From Methanobacterium sp. (GTDB lineage Archaea > Methanobacteriota > Methanobacteria > Methanobacteriales > Methanobacteriaceae), in the NCBI GenBank assembly GCA_028682985.1, contig JAJRAE010000031.1, positions 1-12,124 on the forward strand: 12,124 nucleotides of DNA, in the 5' to 3' direction. The notes beneath the pieces were generated by a model that had not been told where the DNA came from, made no database searches, and was given only the letters and a program-made list of their open reading frames with translations. Below are positions 1 through 5,896 of the stretch, piece after piece (within the stretch, counting starts at the first letter, position 1; each line of letters opens with the position of its first letter). A program made the position numbers and the translations under genes.

Positions 1-399
1 AATAACATAGTTACCAGCAACTTCCTGAAGACTCTTTTTTTTAGGATCAAAAAACCACGCATTCTTAATAATGACTGAAGCATCGTTCAATGGTTTTATT
101 GGGTCGCGTTCAGGGAATCCATCACTGGCTTCAATAACAGTGCCCGAAATAGGTGCATATATTGGTTTTCCATAACAGTAACAATCATTTAAATGAACTT
201 TACCTAAAATGTAATCTAAAATGCTTTTTTTATAGAATTTAACAGGTGCACGATTCCAATCAACCTGTAAAAAATCGAAAGCATAAGTTTGAGCAAGATA
301 ATCCGTGCCATGGCTTGGAACTTTAGTGCCCGGACTATTTATTGCCATCCACTCTCCTTTTAAAGGAGATTTCACTGGGATAGGTGCTACTTTATTCAT
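1..399 (-). CDS. M23/LytM-like metallopeptidase, N-terminal part (cut by window edge)
   Basis: An open frame of 133 codons starts at an ATG at 399-397 and runs without a stop off the left edge. Conceptual translation shows GEWMAINSPG near residues 15-24, then SHGTDY...YAFDF (about 29-42), then a Y-G-K-P-I-Y-A-P-I-S-G-T-V block (about 75-87), and G-N-Y-V-I at the end of the visible part. This order (His/Asp motif, YAxDF, 'G.PVyAp.dGtV', GNyV) is what I know from M23 (lysostaphin/LytM) zinc peptidases; the second His motif would lie beyond the edge. No signal peptide is visible, so a cytoplasmic or non-classical location is possible. There is no SD site before the ATG and a TATA box lies about 20 bp upstream, so the mRNA is probably leaderless. 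Function is uncertain: this lineage is expected to have pseudomurein, which M23 enzymes are not known to cut. Family call fairly sure; substrate unknown. Confidence 0.72.
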   Translation of the reverse strand, partial: MNKVAPIPVKSPLKGEWMAINSPGTKVPSHGTDYLAQTYAFDFLQVDWNRAPVKFYKKSILDYILGKVHLNDCYCYGKPIYAPISGTVIEASDGFPERDPIKPLNDASVIIKNAWFFDPKKKSLQEVAGNYVI

Positions 400-417
400 A
401 GTTCTGTGTTAATTTAA

Positions 418-429
418 TTTATATATAAA
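418..429. promoter_or_regulatory. Palindromic TATA box between divergent genes
   Basis: TTTATATATAAA reads as an archaeal TATA element on both strands. On the minus strand its centre is about 25 bp from the ATG at 399, the usual TATA-to-start-site distance, which predicts a leaderless transcript for the M23-like gene. On the plus strand the predicted start would be near 449, giving a leader of about 53 nt before the histone TTG; a second AT-rich stretch at 456-470 is an alternative histone promoter. Inferred from sequence only. Confidence 0.55.
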
Positions 430-501
430 ATTATAAAAATTAATTAAGTTAATCAAAAAATATTTTTATTTAACCAATTAGAAGAAAAGGGGGTATTTAT
501 C

Positions 502-723
502 TTGGGATTACCAATTGCACCGGTTGGAAGAATAATAAGAAATGCTGGTGCTCCAAGAATAAGTAAAGGTGCTAAGGAGACTTTAACAAAAATTTTAGAA
601 GATAAAGGCTTAGAAATTGCAACAGACGCGGTCAGGTTAGCTAAACATGCTGGTAGGAAAACTGTTATGAGAAGAGATGTTGATTCGGCTGTTAATGACA
701 TTTATTATACTTATCATTTTTGA
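502..723 (+). CDS. HMf-like archaeal histone, TTG start, atypical C-terminus
   Basis: This 73-residue protein aligns without gaps to HMfA/HMfB-type archaeal histones (about 69 residues) from LPIAPVGRII to the RKT loop. It should dimerise through the histone fold and bind and wrap DNA. Conserved: P4, R10, G16-A17, R19, L46, H49, R52-K53-T54 and D59, i.e. the DNA-binding loops, the R52-D59 pair and the tetramer contacts. The start is TTG: a strong GGGGGT SD at 489-494 sits 7 nt upstream and no in-frame ATG exists there. Oddities: the last helix, usually ending in basic residues (RRFKK in HMfB), here reads NDIYYTYHF, with R65, R66, K68 and K69 replaced and four extra residues. Other charged surface positions also differ (E18 to P, R37 to L, E58 to R). 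Inference: DNA binding and dimerisation are kept but histone stacking may be changed. It is monocistronic, with U-rich DNA downstream. Confidence 0.93.
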   Translation: MGLPIAPVGRIIRNAGAPRISKGAKETLTKILEDKGLEIATDAVRLAKHAGRKTVMRRDVDSAVNDIYYTYHF

Positions 724-742
724 AAAATTTTATCTTAATTAG

Positions 743-778
743 CCCAATATATGGGACTGAAATTATCTTCCATTTTTT
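743..778 (+). terminator. Possible terminator of the histone gene
   Basis: A short inverted repeat (CCCA, 5-nt loop, TGGG; 743-755) is followed by a T6 run at 773-778. Archaeal RNA polymerase can stop at oligo-T runs with little or no hairpin, so the T run is the more relevant element. The stem is only 4 bp, so this is weak. Confidence 0.3.
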
Positions 779-802
779 GTAATTTTATAATTTTGAAGTC
801 AA

Positions 803-822
803 TAAAAAGCGAATTTAGCTTT
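803..822 (-). terminator. Possible terminator of the otsA operon
   Basis: Read on the minus strand, AAAGC, a 7-nt loop and GCTTT (stem 806-822) run directly into further T residues (803-805). It lies about 25 bp after the otsA stop codon, where an operon end is expected. The stem is short; the T run is the main support. Confidence 0.4.
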
Positions 823-845
823 ATTTTATTAAAACATTTATTCCT

Positions 846-2345
846 TTAATCAGTATAATTACATATCCGCTCAATATCATCAAATTGTTCGCTTATCCAG
901 TGATAGATGGTTCTTTTTTTACTAATTTCTTTTAATCCTTCCTGTCTTTTTCTTCGCTCAACTTCACCCATTTTAACGGCCTGGTAGTACGCATCTGCGG
1001 TCTCCGTAATGTCAAAGGGATTAATATTGAGTGAATAATCTTTAAGTTCATCATAGCAACCTGCGTTTACTGACAATACCAGAACGCCGTTCTGTTCATT
1101 TACAACTGATGCTTCCTTGGGCACGATGTTCATACCGTCCGCTATGGGGTTCACTACCAGACAGTCGTAGTTTTTAAAACAGGCAATGCACAGACCGTAA
1201 TCTGAGATGAACCTGCACTCAATGGGCTCCCAACCGTCCTGGCTGTGTTTATTATTTATTTTTTTAACAACTTCCATTATTTTCAAAGAGTAGTCGTCGT
1301 ACTCCTTTATCTGCTGCCGGGTTGGCTTTCCTGTGGATAGGAATTTAACCTTACCTTTATATTCCGGGTGTTTATCTAGAAAGAGGGAGTAAGCTTTAAA
1401 TCCCCGGATGATATTCTTACTTAGATCAGCCCGATCACTGCGGTAGAAGAGGAACATGTCCTTTTTAATATCATTTATAAGATGTTCCTTTTGACAGACC
1501 GGTCCGGCACAGGATAGATCAGTAATGGAGTTGTAATCGACGCTGATAGGGTAACTACGGACCCGGGTGATGTTACCATTATACTGCACAGTTCCCTGGG
1601 CATAATCCACCTCTTCGGCAATTGACTCGGCGCACTGCAGGAAGTTGATTACATAGCGTGGTATATGGAATCCCAGGAGATTATTGGATAGAAGACCCTC
1701 CATAATGGAGGTCCTCATATATTCTGGTATGATGTTGAAATAGTCGCACTGGGGCCATGGAATATGGATAAACTGGCTTAAAAAGATATTCTTCAACTCC
1801 TTTCTTATTAATTCAGGGCAGAGGTATAGATGATAGTCCTGTAACATTATCAGAGGCTCTTTACTGTTTCTATTAGCTTCACTGACTATTTTATCTGAAA
1901 ATAGCTGATTTATGAGTTCATACCCTTCCTTCCAGGCATCATGTATCTCATCATCAATATCTGGAGTGTAGGGGCTGTTCCACATATTATGCTGCACAAA
2001 CCAGAGCAGAGGATTGCTTATAACACTGTAATATTTCCTGTATTGTTCTGGGTCTGAAAGGACGAAGGATACCCAGAACAATGGGTCATCTTCTGGTATG
2101 GGCACCCGATTTTCCGAGTACTCCATGGAAACAGTTTCATCTTCAGCAGTCATGGCACTGGCTATCCAGACCCCATTTAAGGCCTCCATAAGAGGCATTA
2201 AAGTAGCCACCAGGCCTCCTGCCCCTCTCTTCATAACTATCTCATTTCCTTCTTTAAGAAACTCCACCGGCCCTCGGTTAGATGCCAGGATCAAGTTTCT
2301 ATCTTCTAAAAATTTCAGTATCTTCTTCTCCTGTGGATAATTCAT
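846..2345 (-). CDS. otsA: Trehalose-6-phosphate synthase (GT20, OtsA-like)
   Basis: A 499-residue cytoplasmic GT-B fold enzyme expected to join NDP-glucose and glucose-6-phosphate into trehalose-6-phosphate. Visible family signatures, numbered from the ATG at 2345: SNRGP (about 22-26) and RGAGGL, the glucose-6-phosphate/nucleotide side of the N-domain; QDYHL (169-173, HDYHL in most homologues, so the first His is Gln); HIPWP (194-198); R305 and K310 with the spacing of the phosphate-binding Arg/Lys of E. coli OtsA; DGMN (403-406) followed by E411, which bind the sugar nucleotide. Length fits OtsA and there is no fused OtsB phosphatase. Start choice: an ATG at 2357 is possible, but GGTGGTG at 2349-2355 fits an SD for the ATG at 2345. 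The gene lies 30 bp after the GalT-like gene and is last in the operon. Donor (UDP, ADP or GDP) is not readable here. Confidence 0.9.
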   Translation of the reverse strand: MNYPQEKKILKFLEDRNLILASNRGPVEFLKEGNEIVMKRGAGGLVATLMPLMEALNGVWIASAMTAEDETVSMEYSENRVPIPEDDPLFWVSFVLSDPEQYRKYYSVISNPLLWFVQHNMWNSPYTPDIDDEIHDAWKEGYELINQLFSDKIVSEANRNSKEPLIMLQDYHLYLCPELIRKELKNIFLSQFIHIPWPQCDYFNIIPEYMRTSIMEGLLSNNLLGFHIPRYVINFLQCAESIAEEVDYAQGTVQYNGNITRVRSYPISVDYNSITDLSCAGPVCQKEHLINDIKKDMFLFYRSDRADLSKNIIRGFKAYSLFLDKHPEYKGKVKFLSTGKPTRQQIKEYDDYSLKIMEVVKKINNKHSQDGWEPIECRFISDYGLCIACFKNYDCLVVNPIADGMNIVPKEASVVNEQNGVLVLSVNAGCYDELKDYSLNINPFDITETADAYYQAVKMGEVERRKRQEGLKEISKKRTIYHWISEQFDDIERICNYTD

Positions 2346-2348
2346 AAA

Positions 2349-2355
2349 CACCACC
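2349..2355 (-). promoter_or_regulatory. SD-like site choosing the otsA start
   Basis: GGTGGTG on the minus strand lies 3 nt (6 nt from its first GGTG) before the ATG at 2345, and favours that start over the upstream in-frame ATG at 2357, which has only AT-rich DNA before it. Confidence 0.45.
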
Positions 2356-2375
2356 ATAAATAATTGATTTAATGT

Positions 2376-3494
2376 TTAAAATTTCCCCAAATATTCTCTT
2401 AGAGCTTTCATCACCATATAAGGATCTTCAGAAGCTACGCTGCTTCCATATAATTCCATACCACCCATATCAACTGTTTTTGTAAATAATTTTCCCCTAT
2501 CCACAATTTTGATAATGTAAGGGAAATTTTCATAGTTAATGGGAGGACACTGAATGGCAAGATTAAAACTCTCCACACCCAGGACATCGATATAACATCT
2601 TAAAACCTGATACACTACTTCCTTAGCATCTGGGGAACTGGATGGGCGATCTGGTGATATTATTAAAATTTCTTTTTCCTTTATAGGGGATATGTTAACC
2701 AGAATTTTCACATTACCCTTACTATTGGCCAGTCCTAAAGCCTGGTGTAAATAGTATAAATCCTTAAAATAGTCCTTATTATAAGTATCTTTATAATTAT
2801 GAGCAGCTTTATAGAGATTTCCTATCTTAGCATAGGGAAAGTCTCTGGTCACGAGCAGTTGGGCATGCCCATGCACCTGGGATGCTCCCGATTTATACAG
2901 GCAGTTCCAGACCAGAAAAGGGAACTGATAGCTAGAATCATACTGATAAACCCTGTTAAACCAGTTAAAAGCAGTATCTATGTAGTCAGATATTTCCCAC
3001 TGATTAAAATCCAGGGGGTTATGCTTCCTGAAGATGAGAAGGCTGCTCCAGACATCGTACTTGGCCAGGTTAGATGCTGTTATGGAGTGTTCTCCTTTAA
3101 TCCGGCCAAAGGGATCTTCTGGGGTGTATTTTTCTGGGTTACAAAAATCACAGTTTTTCTCAGTTTCTTTTATTAGATTTTCAAGCTTCTTCGACTTGTT
3201 TTCAATTACTAATCCCGGTCTCTGCGCCCTCAGTGAATTGAAAACAGTTCCTTCACCGGTCCATTTATTATATATCTTTAAAATACGCTGATTTTCAATT
3301 CTTTCCAGTGCTTCAGAGGATGGTAGAGATTTATCACCCATATAAGTTAGGGCCTTATCCTTAAAGGTTTCTGGAATTATCATGGTTCCCTCAGCAGAAT
3401 AATGAAGATAAATCTGATTTAAAATGTCATAAACTTCTGATTTTGATCTTCGAAGTTCCGCTACCTTTTCTTCCCAGTCTAAAATCGAATCCAT
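2376..3494 (-). CDS. GalT-like HIT-superfamily nucleotidylyltransferase/phosphorylase
   Basis: A 372-residue protein with the layout of galactose-1-phosphate uridylyltransferase relatives. Numbered from the ATG at 3494: CDFC (C115, C118) and H158 in F-R-K-H-N resemble the GalT zinc ligands; S-G-A-S-Q-V-H-G-H-A-Q around 202-212 gives H208 (fourth ligand), H210 (the nucleophile that forms the NMP-histidine intermediate in GalT) and Q212. The usual HPH is HGH here. The C-terminal half (K-G-N-V-K-I-L-V, then D-R-G-K-L-F at about 332-337) is the second, degenerate HIT-like half. Known role of the family: moving NMP between NDP-sugars and sugar phosphates, or phosphorolysis of NDP-sugars. Next to otsA it may supply or recycle NDP-glucose (inference). 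The ATG at 3494 is preferred over 3509 because GGAG lies 7 nt upstream. The exact substrate is unknown. Confidence 0.75.
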   Translation of the reverse strand: MDSILDWEEKVAELRRSKSEVYDILNQIYLHYSAEGTMIIPETFKDKALTYMGDKSLPSSEALERIENQRILKIYNKWTGEGTVFNSLRAQRPGLVIENKSKKLENLIKETEKNCDFCNPEKYTPEDPFGRIKGEHSITASNLAKYDVWSSLLIFRKHNPLDFNQWEISDYIDTAFNWFNRVYQYDSSYQFPFLVWNCLYKSGASQVHGHAQLLVTRDFPYAKIGNLYKAAHNYKDTYNKDYFKDLYYLHQALGLANSKGNVKILVNISPIKEKEILIISPDRPSSSPDAKEVVYQVLRCYIDVLGVESFNLAIQCPPINYENFPYIIKIVDRGKLFTKTVDMGGMELYGSSVASEDPYMVMKALREYLGKF

Positions 3495-3499
3495 ATTTA

Positions 3500-3505
3500 C
3501 TCTCC
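3500..3505 (-). promoter_or_regulatory. Shine-Dalgarno site of the GalT-like gene
   Basis: GGAGAG on the minus strand, with the GGAG core 7 nt before the ATG at 3494. It decides against the longer in-frame start at 3509. Its two leading G residues belong to the inverted repeat at 3504-3521. Confidence 0.6.
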
Positions 3506-3521
3506 ACATATTATTATGTGG
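3504..3521. promoter_or_regulatory. Perfect 6-bp inverted repeat overlapping an SD site
   Basis: CCACAT, a 6-nt AT spacer and ATGTGG form an 18-bp dyad just upstream of the GalT-like start. In RNA it could fold and hide the first bases of the SD; in DNA it could be an operator. It sits in the 70-bp gap between the DUF429 and GalT-like genes, the widest gap in the operon, so independent control of the last two genes is possible. Confidence 0.4.
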
Positions 3522-3564
3522 TTTTGATGAGAAATTTTTTACTAAAAACTTAGATAAACTTTAA

Positions 3565-4155
3565 TTAAAAAGATTTAAAACAGGATTGTAAACAATCTTC
3601 ATCTCTGGGAATAATAATTATACCTTCATCCGGGGCTCCCAGTTCAATATAACATCCTTTACAATATAAATATCCGGTAATGGCGGCCAACAATGCATCG
3701 AGTTCATGTTCACTGGGATTTCCAGGTATAGTGAGAATTTTCTCTAAATCTTCTATTAAATCCAGACCTAGCATCTTCTGACTGGTGCGGGGATGGGTTT
3801 CTATTATCTTAAAATCTCTCTTCAATCTATCTCTCAGTTTGATACCTCTAAAGGTGAGCATCTTCATCCCCCTAAAGGTGAGTGGGAGCACCCTACCATA
3901 AAGACGGATTTCACGCTCCGCTTGCCGGAAATGCCCATATTCAGCACACTCGCAGTCTTTCTCCAGACAACATCTCCCCAGAGGCAGGGATAAGGGAGCG
4001 TCAATAGCAGTTAAATCAGGCTGATATTTTTTTATTAAATCAACAATTTCCTCATCATAAAATAAGGTCTCAAATCTGAGTGTTTCTTCATTTAAAATAC
4101 ATATCCCGGTGGGATTTTCTTCCTTACCAGCCAGGTCAATTCCTATAAACTTCAT
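3565..4155 (-). CDS. DUF429 family protein, RNase H-like fold
   Basis: A 196-residue protein starting MKFIGIDLAG, typical of DUF429. Acidic residues sit where an RNase H-like nuclease needs them: D7 in G-I-D-L-A-G, D52 in A-I-D-A-P-L-S-L-P, E119 in I-I-E-T-H-P, D153 in H-E-L-D-A-L-L-A-A. That makes it a predicted nuclease; no activity is established for the family as far as I know. A cysteine cluster (C62, C63, C68, C70) could bind metal. No signal peptide or membrane segment. The ATG lies 15 bp after the mgtE-like stop, with a weak GGT-type SD, so the two genes are almost certainly co-transcribed. Two similar blocks, L-T-F-R-G-M-K and L-T-F-R-G-I-K, lie 8 residues apart. Family sure; function unknown. 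Confidence 0.8.
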   Translation of the reverse strand: MKFIGIDLAGKEENPTGICILNEETLRFETLFYDEEIVDLIKKYQPDLTAIDAPLSLPLGRCCLEKDCECAEYGHFRQAEREIRLYGRVLPLTFRGMKMLTFRGIKLRDRLKRDFKIIETHPRTSQKMLGLDLIEDLEKILTIPGNPSEHELDALLAAITGYLYCKGCYIELGAPDEGIIIIPRDEDCLQSCFKSF

Positions 4156-4170
4156 TTGCTCTCATTAACC

Positions 4171-5172
4171 TTACACCAGGTTTAAAAAATCAATTAACAG
4201 TATGGCCACATAGAAATAAATGCCCAGGGTAGCTATATCGCTTATTATTGTGGCCAGAGGGCCGGTTGCCACTGCCGGGTCATAGTTGAACCTTTTAAAT
4301 ACTAGGGGCAGTATGGTGGAGATGCAAACCGCTACGATTATGCTTACGAACATAGAGACACCCACCACAGCACCTAAAAAGTAGTTGCCCCACCCAACTA
4401 TGGCCACTATGCTGATTAGAAATCCGCAAATGATAGCAAGCATGGCGGCTATTTTTACCTCCCGGATGATGTATCCTCCCACAGAAAGTTCCGGGTCCAG
4501 AGCTATGCTACGGATTATCAAAGCTTCGGACTGGGTTCCCACCGCGTCACTCATATATACCAGAACCGGAATAAAGGCGGCTAAGATAAGGAACTTGCTT
4601 AAAATTTCTTCAAAACTACTGACAACTGAAGCAGCAGCAGTCCCTCCCAGCACCCCCACTATTAGCCAGGGAAGCCTGGATTCCATCATTATCGATGCTG
4701 ATGAGTTTATTGAGGTGTATTCCTTACCTACACGGTGAAATAATCCTCCGAATCTAAAGATGTCCTTTTTAACTTCTTGATTAAATGTTTTGAGTATTTT
4801 ATCATAGGGAACAATTCCCAAGAGATGTTCATATTCATCAACCACTGGTAGTGCTTTGAGTCCATGGGAAAGTGCTAAGTATACTATTCTTTCCTGGTCG
4901 ATGGATGGTTCTACTTTAACCAGCTTCCGCTTCATAACATCCTCCACCAGAGTATTGTTGTCTTCCGTACTGTACACTTTTTTAATTGATATAACCCCTT
5001 TGAGGATATTCTCATCATTTACCACGTAGATGTAATCAATGGTGTCGAAGGTTTCTGCATATTTTGCAAGCATTTCCTCCACATCAGCAATGGTCTGACC
5101 TATTTTTATGCGGGGAAATTCAGTGCACATCTTACTTTCTACTGTTTCTAGTGGTACATCTTCCAGGGACAT
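4171..5172 (-). CDS. mgtE: Short MgtE-type Mg2+ transporter/channel with CBS domains
   Basis: A 333-residue membrane protein: two CBS domains (about 15-75 and 76-130), a linker helix with R-L-P-W-L near 166-170, then about five membrane helices (roughly 168-187, 193-215, 240-262, 267-295, 303-330). Family marks: P202 and V-G-T-Q-S-E at about 211-216 in helix 2, D-P-A...G-P-L-A-T (298-307) and D312 in helix 5, matching the conserved pore Asp of MgtE. It likely passes Mg2+ inward as a homodimer, gated by Mg2+ at the CBS domains. It lacks the N-terminal MgtE_N domain of the bacterial enzyme, and the usual G-N before the GxQ motif reads S-D-A. An AGGAAGG SD precedes the ATG. It is first in the operon with DUF429, GalT-like and otsA. 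No Mg2+ riboswitch is recognisable in the leader. Cation specificity is inferred. Confidence 0.85.
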   Translation of the reverse strand: MSLEDVPLETVESKMCTEFPRIKIGQTIADVEEMLAKYAETFDTIDYIYVVNDENILKGVISIKKVYSTEDNNTLVEDVMKRKLVKVEPSIDQERIVYLALSHGLKALPVVDEYEHLLGIVPYDKILKTFNQEVKKDIFRFGGLFHRVGKEYTSINSSASIMMESRLPWLIVGVLGGTAAASVVSSFEEILSKFLILAAFIPVLVYMSDAVGTQSEALIIRSIALDPELSVGGYIIREVKIAAMLAIICGFLISIVAIVGWGNYFLGAVVGVSMFVSIIVAVCISTILPLVFKRFNYDPAVATGPLATIISDIATLGIYFYVAILLIDFLNLV

Positions 5173-5217
5173 TTACAACAACCTTCCTTTTTCTTATATT
5201 TAGTTTGGGAGATTTTC

Positions 5218-5225
5218 TAAATAAA
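5218..5225 (-). promoter_or_regulatory. Putative TATA box of the mgtE operon
   Basis: TTTATTTA on the minus strand. A start site about 26 bp on (near 5196) would give a leader of about 24 nt that includes the AGGAAGG SD. Sequence-only prediction in AT-rich DNA. Confidence 0.35.
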
Positions 5226-5248
5226 CATGAGGGATAGTTTTAATAAAA

Positions 5249-5256
5249 TTAATATA
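5249..5256 (+). promoter_or_regulatory. Putative TATA box of the Trypco2-like gene
   Basis: TTAATATA on the plus strand predicts a start site near 5279 and a leader of about 22 nt carrying an AGAAGGAAG SD just before the ATG at 5301. The mgtE TATA box lies 24 bp away and points the other way, so the two promoters may affect each other. Confidence 0.35.
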
Positions 5257-5300
5257 CTAGTTAGTTACCAGTAAATAACATAAATTAAGAAGGAAGTATC

Positions 5301-5846
5301 ATGTCTGTTCTATTTGGAAATGAAGATAATGAGAAGGGATTTGATGTTCCCAGCATGCCGGTGGCTGATCTGGTGAGCAGTGTTAAAAAGGCCATTGTTA
5401 TTAAACAATCAGAGATGAAGGAGTTTGGAATATCCATTAAAAACGTGGAATTAACTCTCAAAACTGTGGCCACCACTGATAGCGGTGCCAGTATCAGTCT
5501 TCAAATACCGGTGTTGGGTGAAATTGAGTTTGGCTCTGAGGTTTCTACAAAATCTGTGCAGACTATTAAAATTAAACTTATACCCACAGAAGTTCAGGAA
5601 ATAAGGAAAATGGAGCTGATGGATATGGACCAGACAGTGGTCCAGAGCATCTCCAGCATCATTGAGGGAGTTAAGGCCGCGGTAGATGTAGATTCAATTC
5701 CACTAAAGCTTGAGGAAGCATCTTCTGAGTTTAATTTCGTGCTTTCTGGTGATAGTAAAATATCTATGGTTATAGATAGTGGATTTGAGTCAGAGCTGAG
5801 CAACACCCTAAAGATCAACTTCAAAAAAAGAGAATTAATCACTTAA
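5301..5846 (+). CDS. Trypco2-like domain protein with a possible second degenerate copy
   Basis: A 181-residue soluble protein, no signal peptide or membrane helix. Residues 19-97 form a helix (VADLVSSVKKAI) followed by strands I-S-I-K-N-V-E-L-T-L, G-A-S-I-S-L-Q-I-P and T-I-K-I-K-L-I-P. This follows the pattern I recall for Trypco2 (trypsin-co-occurring domain 2), an adaptor-like domain found in bacterial conflict and signalling systems: helix, 'vELEL' strand, central strand, then 'v.L.L.P'. Residues about 112-175 repeat the plan loosely: helix VVQSISSIIEGVKAAV, strands S-S-E-F-N-F-V-L, S-K-I-S-M-V-I and L-K-I-N-F-K-K. Start supported by an AGAAGGAAG SD. It stands alone on the plus strand, divergent from mgtE and convergent with the MutS-like gene; no protease or NTPase partner lies beside it in the same direction. 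Domain assignment is from pattern memory; function unknown. Confidence 0.6.
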   Translation: MSVLFGNEDNEKGFDVPSMPVADLVSSVKKAIVIKQSEMKEFGISIKNVELTLKTVATTDSGASISLQIPVLGEIEFGSEVSTKSVQTIKIKLIPTEVQEIRKMELMDMDQTVVQSISSIIEGVKAAVDVDSIPLKLEEASSEFNFVLSGDSKISMVIDSGFESELSNTLKINFKKRELIT

Positions 5847-5896
5847 AAGGAATATTCAGATTCAAATATGTAATATCAGAAATTCAAGCTAGGTCT

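Noticed and set aside
453..701. Minus-strand open frame opposite the histone gene
   Set aside because: Hydrophobic shadow frame antisense to a clear histone; no SD or family signature.
680..723. Possible frameshift explaining the odd histone C-terminus
   Set aside because: The neighbouring frame hits a stop at once and does not restore a basic HMf-like tail, so the tail appears genuine.
1..840. Horizontally acquired island at the left end
   Set aside because: Rough base counts in the M23-like and histone genes (about 38-40% GC) are close to those in otsA, so composition does not support a separate origin.
2799..3291. Plus-strand frames opposite the GalT-like gene
   Set aside because: Antisense to a conserved catalytic region; composition is not protein-like.
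3841..3882. 24-bp near-repeat (CTAAAGGTGAG twice) in the DUF429 gene, encoding two LTFRG blocks
   Set aside because: The region agrees with what I recall of the DUF429 family sequence around its 'LT.RGi.L' motif, so it is probably not a new tandem duplication.
5173..5300. Mg2+ riboswitch (M-box or ykkC-like) before mgtE
   Set aside because: The leader predicted from the TATA box is only about 24 nt, and no conserved riboswitch core is seen.
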